Source: JAWOGN01 sp046496815 (GTDB lineage Bacteria; Desulfobacterota; DSM-4660; Desulfatiglandales; Desulfatiglandaceae). Taken from it: a stretch of DNA of 7,608 nt. Shown here in pieces: positions 1-5,967 of this stretch; the first letter of the stretch is position 1; each line of letters begins with the position of its first letter. Both the position numbers and the translations under genes were made by a program. The stretch covers positions 1 through 7,608 of the forward strand of contig JAWOGN010000286.1 in assembly GCA_046496815.1 (NCBI GenBank), in the 5' to 3' direction. The notes below the pieces were generated by a model. The model was not told the DNA's origin, did not search any database, and saw nothing but the letters and a program-made list of their open reading frames with translations.

Positions 1-2
1 GG

Positions 3-116
3 GCGGACTGGAAAACAAAACACAAGTTCGTTCAAGAATTCGAGAAAGAAATAAAAATGCCCGAAGAAGGAGTCCTTCCGGTAGGTAGGGATGACATGTT
101 TAACGTCCTAAAATAA
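3..116 (+). CDS. C-terminal end of an unrecognised protein (5' truncated by window edge)
   Basis: Reading from base 3, 37 codons stay open to a TAA at 114-116. The tail is rich in Lys, Glu and Asp and ends in GRDDMFNVLK. The other two forward frames stop earlier (at 52-54 and about 87-89), and this frame has the more protein-like composition. It has no signal peptide or membrane segment in the visible part. I do not recognise the family, and 37 residues are too few to assign one. The start lies left of the window. A GGGTT/AACCC hairpin followed by TTTTATCTT (216-243) could end its transcript, but it lies 100 bp downstream and inside a larger folded region. That this is a coding tail is likely rather than certain. 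Confidence 0.5.
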   Translation, partial: ADWKTKHKFVQEFEKEIKMPEEGVLPVGRDDMFNVLK

Positions 117-173
117 TTGCCATTATATAGTAGCATAACGAGTGCTTGAAGCTGAAAAAAATGAGATTGTCAC

Positions 174-330
174 GGGGTGCGCGGTAGGGTAACCGCCGCG
201 GGTGAAAATCGGGATGGGTTTTGCCAACAACCCTTTTATCTTACGCACACTGCTGGTAAGTGGACATCCTCCGGGTAGCCTGGAAAACTACCCTCCCCCT
301 TCGCGGTCCCGACGGTTTACCAGCCACCCC
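174..330 (+). ncRNA. Candidate structured RNA or cis-regulatory element, family unknown
   Basis: This GC-rich block sits between AT-rich flanks and its segments pair into one closed fold. The closing stem is GGGGTG (174-179) with CACCCC (325-330). Inside are hairpin GCGGT/ACCGC (181-185/192-196), hairpin GGGTT/AACCC (216-220/229-233) and a long arm: GCTGGTAA/TTACCAGC (252-259/317-324), GGAC/GTCC (262-265/306-309) and GGGTAG/CTACCC (273-278/288-293). The 3' strand of the long arm runs directly into the closing stem, as expected for coaxial stacking. Extra complements CCGCG/CGCGG (196-200/302-306) and CGGGA/TCCCG (210-214/307-311) could form a pseudoknot or an alternative fold. T-rich runs follow at 335-339 and 344-349. 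I could not match it to the TPP, FMN, cobalamin, fluoride or c-di-GMP riboswitches. The strand is uncertain, since a T-run also follows on the minus strand (155-161). Confidence 0.35.
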
Positions 331-880
331 CACATTTTTCTGGTTTTTTGAGGCCTTGGATCCCTGTAATGCATCTCAGATCATCTAAATGGTGTCTTAT
401 CAAACGTACCCGTACTGCATCTTTTAAATACCCACCTCGTATTCTTTCTGCGCATGTGACGTTGGGAAGAAGTCTCTGAACTTGCTTGCCTGATCTTGGT
501 AGTAGCCACTTTGATCATTTGTAATCTCATCCTATTCACTATCCCAGCGGGAGTTATGAAATAACCGTTATCCAGAGGATAGATGCAGAGAATGGCTTTT
601 TTATTGACAGAAAAGTATGATTGCTCTATTTTTCTAAATGAGAGTATCTTGTCCATACATTCATCCATCAATCCAATACCTAAATCTCTATTTTTCAGTT
701 CTTTCTAGCATAACTCTCTCTTGTTGGAATAAATAACAAAATAAACATTATATGACCTAATATAGATGTTGGAAAAGAAAAAACACGCAGTAATGTAAAA
801 TTTTCACTCACTTTGAGACGTCTAAGGTTCTATCCATCTAACCGGCTGATTGCTACCTCAGAACATGGAGGGCATCAGAG
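331..880. other. AT-rich intergenic stretch without a convincing gene
   Basis: No ORF here has both a good ribosome binding site and a recognisable product. A 96-codon minus-strand ORF (381-671) has a weak start context and no family I know. On the plus strand a 36-codon frame starts at ATG 369 and stops at 477-479. A different frame (460-564) then encodes a short hydrophobic stretch, CLILVVATLIICNLILF, with no start codon. Either could be a decayed gene remnant. Bases 700-860 are strongly AT-rich and probably hold the promoter of the cyclase gene, but no -35/-10 pair with good spacing stood out. TTGTTG at 721-726 with ATTATA at 747-752 is spaced 20 bp and is too loose to call. Confidence 0.4.
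867..872 (+). promoter_or_regulatory. Ribosome binding site deciding the TTG start of the cyclase gene
   Basis: GGAGGG lies 8 nt before the TTG at 881. In the same frame there is a TAA at 839-841 and no ATG or GTG between it and 881. The zinc-ribbon cysteines begin at codon 3, so the TTG start is required for an intact domain. Confidence 0.7.
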
Positions 881-3800
881 TTGAAATGCCCAAATTGTCA
901 CTTCGATAATCCCGAAGAGATGCAATTTTGTGGAAGATGCGGCAATGAGTTAGGTATCTCTTCTGAACTGCCCTCCAAGGCGCTATCCCTTCCAGAGAAA
1001 CTAAGAAGAATTCAGCGTTACCTGCCCAAAGGGCTCACTGAAAAGGTCCTATCGCAAAAAGATAAAATTGAAGGTGAGCTAAAGCAGATAACAATCATGT
1101 TCTGTGACATGGCGGGATTTACACGGCTAACCGCAAGTCTTGGTGCAGAAGACACCTTTTCCCTCATGGACCAGATCTACGAGATCTTAATCCACAACGT
1201 TCATCAGTTCGAAGGCACAGTTAACGAACTCAGGGGGGACGGAATATTGGCTCTTTTTGGAGCACCGATTGCGTTGGAAGACGCTCCCCAGCGGGCAATC
1301 CAGGCATCCATTCTTATTCACAGGGAAATCGCCAAATTTAATGAAAAGCAAAGAACTGCTAACAGAATTCCCCCGATATTTCTGCGCATCGGGATAAATT
1401 CCGGACCCGTGGTGGTGGGGACTGTGGGAAACGATCTTCGAGTCCAATTTACAGCAACAGGGGATACGATTAACATGGCCGCCCGGATGGAAGGCCTCGC
1501 AGAGCCGGGGACCACATATGTGACCGAGAAAACATTTAGGCTGACCAAACGGTTCTTCCGATTTGATGCCCTGGGGAAAAAGGCGGTTAAGGGCAAAGCT
1601 GAAGCGATCCCTGTCTATAAAGTCCTGTCGGCAAAGGAGGATGATGTATACTTTCCGCGTTTTGGCTCCAAACGAGCGATCTACTCCGAGATGGTTGGCA
1701 GAGAAAAGGAACTCAACATGCTGGAACTTCAGTTGATGAAGGTCATAAACGGCGAGGGTTCTGTTGTAAATATTATTGGGGAGGCAGGTATTGGTAAGTC
1801 ACGACTCGTGGCTGAATTGAAAAAAACGGATGCGATAAAGGGGGTGACCACTCTTGAGGGGAGAGCGATCTCGATGGGGAGGAATTTGAGTTTCCATCCG
1901 ATTATTGATTTTTTGAAGCACTGGGCGAGGATAAGGGTGGATGACGGAGAGGCGGAAGCATTGGGTAAGTTAGAAACTGCTGTCAGAACAGTTTTTCCGG
2001 AAGATGCGCATGAGGTGCTTCCATTTATAGGAATCCTCATGGGGATGAGCTTGTCTGGAAGCTATGCGGAAAGAGTTAAGGGTATAGAGGGTGACGCACT
2101 GGAGAGACTGATTTTTAAGAGTCTGCAAGATGTCTTAATCAAGGCAACTGATTTGACCCCACTGATGATTGTTATAGAAGATATGCACTGGGCTGATGCA
2201 AGTACTATTGGCCTTATGGAAACACTATTTCGCCTTGTAGAGAGCCGGAGGATTCTTTTTGTTAATGTCTTTCGCCCCGGCCATAGGGAGACGGGAGATC
2301 GTATGGTTGACAAAATAGGAGAAAAACTCCCAGCGTATTATGTCGAGATAGTCATGGAGCCGCTGGATGAGCCAATGAGTGAAGAACTCATAACAAACAT
2401 ATTGATCGTTAACGATCTTCATCATGGCATTATAAGGCAGATAGTGCACCGATCCGACGGGAATCCCTATTTCATAGAGGAAGTTGTGCAGTCCCTGATT
2501 GACGAAGGCGTGGTAGTTCCGAGAGGCGCAAGATTTGAGGTAACAGATAAGGTTCTCAACATAGCCATTCCCTATACCATCAACGATGTGCTGATGTCCA
2601 GGATTGATAGGCTTGAGGAAAACACGCGCAATTTGTTGAAGCTAGCCTCAGTAATCGGTTGGAACTTCTTTTACAAGATTCTTAAAGATGTAGCAACTAC
2701 CATTCAAGATATAGACGGCAGATTGTCGTATCTTAAAGAAATAGAAATCATCCGCGAAAGGCGAAGAATGGGGGAAATAGAGTACTTCTTTAAGCACAGC
2801 CTTGCTCAGGAGGCTACATACGAGTCTATTTTGCATTACAAGCGGAAGGAGTTGCACAACAAGGTTGCACATTCTATTGAGAGGGTTTTTAGGCACAGGT
2901 TACATGAGTTTTACGCGATGCTGGCCTACCACTACAGTGAAGCTGAAAACCTCGAAAAAACAGAGAAATATCTCCTCAAGGCCGGTGAGGAAGCTTTGAA
3001 AACCTCGGCATCCAACGAAGCGCTCTATTTCTATAAGGAAGCCTTGAATCGTTATTTGAAAAAGTCTGATGATACTGTAGATGCTGGTATTATTGCGATG
3101 CATGAAAAGAACATTGCACTCGCATTATACAACAGAGGAATGTTGGCCGAGTCCATACCGCATTTTGATAATTTTCTAATTTACCACCGGGGGAAAACCT
3201 CAGGAAAATCAACAAAAGCTATCCCAAAAGTTGCATCAGCCATTTTACATTTTCTGATAACTTTATACCTACCTGTCTTTAAGTTAAAAAAAACGCCGAC
3301 ACAAAAAGAAATCGAATTCATTGATTTGTATCAAAAGAAATGTAAAGCCCTTGGAATTATAGATCCCATGCGATTCTTTTTTGAATTTCTTCAGTTGTAT
3401 AAGGAAGCTACCAAGTTCGATATCGTAGAATTCGAATTGGGACTCGAAGTATTTATGGGAGCAAGCTCATTATTGTCGTTTTCCGGAATTTCATTTGGGT
3501 TGAGCAGGAAGATATTGGATTCTGCAAAGAGCAGAGTTAATTTGAAGAACGTGAATGCATTTACCCTCTATGATTTCCTAGAAACCATACACAATTACTT
3601 CAAGGGTGACTGGAAAGCAATAAGGGAATATGACGAAGAGTTAGTAACCAAGAATTTGAGTATGGGAAAAATTTGGGATGCATCCCAACATCTTTACTGG
3701 CATGGTCTTGCGAAAATTTATCAAGGTTCCTTGGACGAGGCCGAATCGATTTTGCAAAGGCTAAAAGAGATTACAAAAACTTATGACAATGAATTTGCCC

Positions 3801-4498
3801 TATTACTTATGTTTGAATTGAATGTAAATTTTTTGATTGAATGCCGTAAGTTTAATGACGCTCTCTCTGAAATTGAGAGAGCGATTAAATTGGTCCAAAA
3901 AGGAATTTTTGATATATATTTGTTTGATATGTATTCATATAAAGCTTGGATCCATATTTTGAACGGAGCTATGGATGAAGCTGAAAGCGCTTTAAGGAAA
4001 GCAACTGGAATAAGATGCGAGGTAAATGCCGTTCCTATAGAGGAGGTTAATTATTGTCGAAGCCGGCTGGAGTTCTATCTTGGACATTTGGATGAATCCC
4101 TAAAAGCGGGAAACAAACTAAAGTCCTTTCCGTATAGGAAGCAGCTTGTGAAATCCTATAAGGCGATGCTAAAGGTTTCACGGAAAGCAGCGCAACATCG
4201 TATCGAATCATATAAACTGACTGGAAGATACTTCTGGTTGATGAAAAAACAGAAAGAGGCGGTGATGTGGTGGCGGAGGGCCGTGCAGGAAGGCGAAGAG
4301 CGCAGTGCACGCCTTGAGCTTTCGAGAGCCTATTTTGAAATCGCCAGACGATTTCTCGAGCCTGCAAGTAGGTACAATATGCTAAATGGAACCAGTGCAA
4401 TGGAATACTTGGAAAAGGCAAAAGTCCTGTTTGAAGAAATGGACCTTCAGTATGATTTGAATGAATTGAATGAAGTGGTCGGGGGAAATACTTTGTGA
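881..4498 (+). CDS. Zinc-ribbon class III nucleotide cyclase / AAA ATPase / TPR signalling protein
   Basis: This 1205-residue cytoplasmic protein has no signal peptide or clear membrane segment. Residues 3-20 form a four-cysteine zinc ribbon (CPNC, then CGRC). Residues about 66-248 are a class III cyclase domain, which makes a cyclic nucleotide from ATP or GTP. It has metal-binding D76 (MFCDMAGFT) and D120 (RGDG) and catalytic N198 and R202 (TGDTINMAARME). The two purine-reading positions are E116 and T191, not the usual Lys/Asp or Lys/Thr, so the substrate is uncertain. A P-loop ATPase follows, with Walker A GEAGIGKS (300-307) and Walker B LMIVIED (428-434), then a RSDGNPYFIEE motif near 524-534. 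From about 670 to the end the protein is helical and TPR-like, for example YQGSLDEAESIL near 944 and LNGAMDEAESALRKA near 1029. The family is known for ligand- or partner-controlled cyclase output, but no partner is shown here. It starts at TTG, and an unknown gene follows 62 bp downstream, possibly in the same operon. Confidence 0.93.
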   Translation: MKCPNCHFDNPEEMQFCGRCGNELGISSELPSKALSLPEKLRRIQRYLPKGLTEKVLSQKDKIEGELKQITIMFCDMAGFTRLTASLGAEDTFSLMDQIYEILIHNVHQFEGTVNELRGDGILALFGAPIALEDAPQRAIQASILIHREIAKFNEKQRTANRIPPIFLRIGINSGPVVVGTVGNDLRVQFTATGDTINMAARMEGLAEPGTTYVTEKTFRLTKRFFRFDALGKKAVKGKAEAIPVYKVLSAKEDDVYFPRFGSKRAIYSEMVGREKELNMLELQLMKVINGEGSVVNIIGEAGIGKSRLVAELKKTDAIKGVTTLEGRAISMGRNLSFHPIIDFLKHWARIRVDDGEAEALGKLETAVRTVFPEDAHEVLPFIGILMGMSLSGSYAERVKGIEGDALERLIFKSLQDVLIKATDLTPLMIVIEDMHWADASTIGLMETLFRLVESRRILFVNVFRPGHRETGDRMVDKIGEKLPAYYVEIVMEPLDEPMSEELITNILIVNDLHHGIIRQIVHRSDGNPYFIEEVVQSLIDEGVVVPRGARFEVTDKVLNIAIPYTINDVLMSRIDRLEENTRNLLKLASVIGWNFFYKILKDVATTIQDIDGRLSYLKEIEIIRERRRMGEIEYFFKHSLAQEATYESILHYKRKELHNKVAHSIERVFRHRLHEFYAMLAYHYSEAENLEKTEKYLLKAGEEALKTSASNEALYFYKEALNRYLKKSDDTVDAGIIAMHEKNIALALYNRGMLAESIPHFDNFLIYHRGKTSGKSTKAIPKVASAILHFLITLYLPVFKLKKTPTQKEIEFIDLYQKKCKALGIIDPMRFFFEFLQLYKEATKFDIVEFELGLEVFMGASSLLSFSGISFGLSRKILDSAKSRVNLKNVNAFTLYDFLETIHNYFKGDWKAIREYDEELVTKNLSMGKIWDASQHLYWHGLAKIYQGSLDEAESILQRLKEITKTYDNEFALLLMFELNVNFLIECRKFNDALSEIERAIKLVQKGIFDIYLFDMYSYKAWIHILNGAMDEAESALRKATGIRCEVNAVPIEEVNYCRSRLEFYLGHLDESLKAGNKLKSFPYRKQLVKSYKAMLKVSRKAAQHRIESYKLTGRYFWLMKKQKEAVMWWRRAVQEGEERSARLELSRAYFEIARRFLEPASRYNMLNGTSAMEYLEKAKVLFEEMDLQYDLNELNEVVGGNTL

Positions 4499-4547
4499 AG
4501 TTTATATGAGTTGGGTGGGAAAAAATTTTTATCTTTTTTTGCAAGTT

Positions 4548-4553
4548 AGGTGA
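4548..4553 (+). promoter_or_regulatory. Ribosome binding site of the interrupted small gene
   Basis: AGGTGA is placed 7 nt before ATG 4561. The competing ATG at 4556 is followed at once by TAA, so 4561 is the working start. The spacing supports real translation of the short gene that follows. Confidence 0.55.
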
Positions 4554-4560
4554 ATATGTA

Positions 4561-4875
4561 ATGAATGATAAAAGCGATGATTTGCTTTATCTTTGTTCCA
4601 GAATTCAGTTTAATGCCGTTAATCTTTCACCCGGGGAAAAAAAATTCTGCAATAAATTGAATATTGAGGTTATTTCGCTCTGCAAGTCAATGCCTGATTC
4701 GACTCAAACTGATGCATTACTTTTTGCTATGAAATACTTGCAAACATCTTTTGAAGAAAATCTCAATTTTTTCCAATATTTTTATGTGCCTGCATGGTCA
4801 ATAATATACTGGCTAATTGAATTGGGTGCGGCTCTTTTGCGACGACCTCAAAAAGCTGTGATAACGGGTAGTTAG
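4561..4875 (+). CDS. Hypothetical protein, 3' end replaced by insertion sequence
   Basis: The reading frame gives 104 residues, but only the first 87 or so appear native. Codon 88 spans the left end of the insertion sequence, and the last residues (GAALLRRPQKAVITGS) are read from its terminal repeat and leader. The native part is mostly soluble and polar, with two cysteines near the N-terminus and an aromatic, hydrophobic end (FFQYFYVPAWSIIYWLIEL, about 70-88) that could be a membrane-facing or buried helix. I do not recognise the family. It lies 62 bp after the cyclase gene on the same strand, with a good ribosome binding site and no clear terminator between them, so co-transcription is likely. 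The rest of the gene should continue to the right of the window. Its full length and function cannot be given, and the remaining product is probably non-functional. Confidence 0.6.
   Translation: MNDKSDDLLYLCSRIQFNAVNLSPGEKKFCNKLNIEVISLCKSMPDSTQTDALLFAMKYLQTSFEENLNFFQYFYVPAWSIIYWLIELGAALLRRPQKAVITGS
4820..4822. repeat. Possible target-site duplication, left copy (AAT)
   Basis: AAT abuts the left repeat, and AAT also follows the right repeat at 7606-7608. The preceding eight bases AATTGAAT (4815-4822) also begin with AAT, so an 8-bp duplication is equally consistent. Three bases can match by chance. Confidence 0.35.
4823..4848 (+). repeat. Left terminal inverted repeat (IRL)
   Basis: TGGGTGCGGCTCTTTT, then GC, then GACGACCT. 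It matches the reverse complement of 7580-7605 at 24 of 26 positions. The two mismatches are adjacent (GC here, AG at the other end). One more T outside each end also matches, so the exact tip could be one base further out. Confidence 0.88.
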
Positions 4876-4937
4876 GTATTGTGATACAGCAAGTATATAG
4901 TTGTTGCTGCCGAAATAACATCGGGACGAAACGATAT

Positions 4938-4965
4938 GCCTGTTTTTTCTGGTCTGAAAAAAGGC
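4938..4965 (+). other. Hairpin in the insertion-sequence leader
   Basis: GCC (4938-4940) and TTTTTTC (4943-4949) pair with GAAAAAA (4956-4962) and GGC (4963-4965), leaving a six-base loop TGGTCT and a two-base bulge. That gives ten pairs. No T-run follows on the plus strand, so it is not a classical terminator there. It lies just upstream of the small leader ORF and might block or shape incoming transcripts. Confidence 0.35.
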
Positions 4966-4971
4966 AGCGAT

Positions 4972-4977
4972 AAGGAG
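4972..4977 (+). promoter_or_regulatory. Ribosome binding site of the leader ORF
   Basis: AAGGAG lies 5 nt before GTG 4983. The in-frame TAA at 4971-4973 overlaps it, so no longer start exists in this frame. A Shine-Dalgarno match this good is the main reason to take the small ORF seriously. Confidence 0.55.
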
Positions 4978-4982
4978 CAACG

Positions 4983-5114
4983 GTGACAAATTTTTCCGGT
5001 GATGATCATTTTTTGCTGGACAAGAGGCCATTGTTTTCGTATGAGACAATAGTAGGAGGACAATGGTATGCACCCAGCAAGAGATCAACAGAAGTTCTGT
5101 GGTCGAGAGTTTAA
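4983..5114 (+). CDS. Putative 43-residue leader protein of the insertion sequence
   Basis: The frame opens with GTG 5 nt after AAGGAG and ends at TAA 5112-5114. The product is soluble and balanced in composition and looks protein-like, with runs such as LLDKRPLFSYETIVGG and YAPSKRSTEVLWSRV. I do not recognise the family. Its last 47 bases overlap the start of the DUF4338 gene in the +1 frame. Ribosomes translating it would pass through, and unfold, the hairpin that encloses the DUF4338 start (5028-5066). It could therefore be a coupling or leader peptide, a small accessory protein, or the first part of a frameshift fusion with DUF4338. Composition and start signal support it; its conservation cannot be seen from here. 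Confidence 0.45.
   Translation: MTNFSGDDHFLLDKRPLFSYETIVGGQWYAPSKRSTEVLWSRV
5028..5066 (+). promoter_or_regulatory. Hairpin enclosing the DruA-like gene's ribosome binding site
   Basis: CCATTGT (5028-5034) is perfectly complementary to ACAATGG (5060-5066), which ends just before ATG 5068. The AGGAGG site (5054-5059) would lie in the loop next to the stem. The same 5' arm can instead pair with ACAAT (5046-5050) as ATTGT (5030-5034), extended by three pairs of which two are G-U, which leaves the site free. The two folds exclude each other. A role in control is inference. Confidence 0.4.
5054..5059 (+). promoter_or_regulatory. Ribosome binding site of the DruA-like gene
   Basis: A full AGGAGG is placed 8 nt before ATG 5068. 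An ATG at 5063 in another frame is not used by any long ORF. The start fits the protein family, whose conserved FCGREF-type segment begins ten residues in. Confidence 0.7.
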
Positions 5115-5961
5115 CGGGGAAGAGGTGTCTCTGATCCAAGAGGTTGTAGAGACCTGCGCAGGGATCAGCCGGACAGAGCTTGCACATACGGTATGCGAAC
5201 TGCTGGACTGGAAGCGAGCCAATGGCGGACTCAAGGCCCGGGAGTGCCGGGATCTGCTGGAGCGGTTGGAAAGCCAGGGGGCTTTGACGCTTCCGGCCAA
5301 AAAGTCGCCGGGTTCGAGCAAATCCAGAAAGAGCATTGCGCCCGCTGGAGACGAACAAGTTCACAGCGCGCTTACCGGCAGTGTGGAGGCGTTTTCCCCC
5401 TTGGATGTACAGGTGGTGGAAACCCGACAACAGCGGCAACTTTTCAAGGACCTTGTAAGCCGGTATCATTACCTGGGATACGCAATGCCCTACGGGGCGC
5501 GGCTGCAGTATCTGGTTTACGTGACCAGGCCCCGGCGGGAAGTGGTGGGGTGCGTGCAGTTTTCGAGTCCGGCCTGGCGAATGAAGGTTCGGGACCAATG
5601 GATCGGCTGGGACGATGCGACACGAAAGGATCGATTGCAGCACGTAGTCAACAACAGCCGGCTGCTGGTGGTAGCGCGTATCAGCAACCTGGCCAGCATG
5701 CTGCTGTCTTGTGTTCTGCGTCGGCTGCACACAGACTGGCAACAGCACTACGGGCTGGAACCCTGGCTGGTGGAGACCCTGGTGGACCGTCAGCGGTTTT
5801 ACGGGGGGTGTTATCGTGCGGCCAACTGGATCGTACTGGGCGAGACCAGCGGCCGGGGGCGCATGGACCGTACGCACCAACGTCACGGCGCTCAGGTAAA
5901 AACCGTACTGGTTTATCCCCTGATCAAAAATGCGGTATGCCGACTCAGGGATGGGGGGTAA
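5068..5961 (+). CDS. DUF4338 (DruA-like) protein, insertion-sequence accessory gene
   Basis: The 297-residue product has the two-part layout of DUF4338 (DruA) proteins. A small N-terminal helical domain (about 10-76) reads FCGREFNGEEV ... ISRTELAHTVCELLDW ... LKARECRDLLERLESQGALTLP, followed by a low-complexity linker to about 110. The main domain carries YHYLGYAMPYGARLQYLV (133-150), GCVQFSSPAWRMKVRDQWIGW (161-181), VVNNSRLLVVARISNLAS (193-210), DWQQHYGLEPWLVETLVD (223-240) and RFYGGCYRAANWIVLG (243-258). DruA is named from the Druantia anti-phage system, and its biochemical activity is not settled. No Druantia helicase gene is present. Here the gene lies inside the inverted repeats, 6 bp upstream of the transposase, so a role in transposition is the simplest reading (inference). 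Length and motifs look intact. Confidence 0.85.
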   Translation: MHPARDQQKFCGREFNGEEVSLIQEVVETCAGISRTELAHTVCELLDWKRANGGLKARECRDLLERLESQGALTLPAKKSPGSSKSRKSIAPAGDEQVHSALTGSVEAFSPLDVQVVETRQQRQLFKDLVSRYHYLGYAMPYGARLQYLVYVTRPRREVVGCVQFSSPAWRMKVRDQWIGWDDATRKDRLQHVVNNSRLLVVARISNLASMLLSCVLRRLHTDWQQHYGLEPWLVETLVDRQRFYGGCYRAANWIVLGETSGRGRMDRTHQRHGAQVKTVLVYPLIKNAVCRLRDGG

Positions 5962-5967
5962 GGGGCG

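Noticed and set aside
171..330. TPP, FMN or cobalamin riboswitch
   Set aside because: Short resemblances exist (CGGGGTGC as in TPP; TGAAAATCGGGATGGG resembling part of FMN), but the other conserved core segments are missing or out of order, and no matching biosynthesis gene follows.
177..330. Group II intron end starting with GTGCG
   Set aside because: The five-base match at 177-181 is weak. No domain V hairpin, maturase or matching 3' end is visible.
460..564. Hydrophobic stretch CLILVVATLIICNLILF on the plus strand
   Set aside because: No start codon or ribosome binding site in frame. It could be a remnant of a membrane protein, but AT-rich DNA often gives such stretches by chance.
381..671. 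96-codon minus-strand ORF left of the cyclase gene
   Set aside because: Weak start context (AGGT 13 nt away), no recognisable family and a poor C-terminal composition. It does not overlap another gene, so it stays undecided rather than excluded.
4499..4560. Terminator between the cyclase gene and the next gene
   Set aside because: There are A and T runs, but no GC-rich stem stands before them.
5068..5961. Druantia anti-phage system
   Set aside because: Only a DruA-like gene is present, and it lies inside an insertion sequence. The large helicase DruE and other components are absent.
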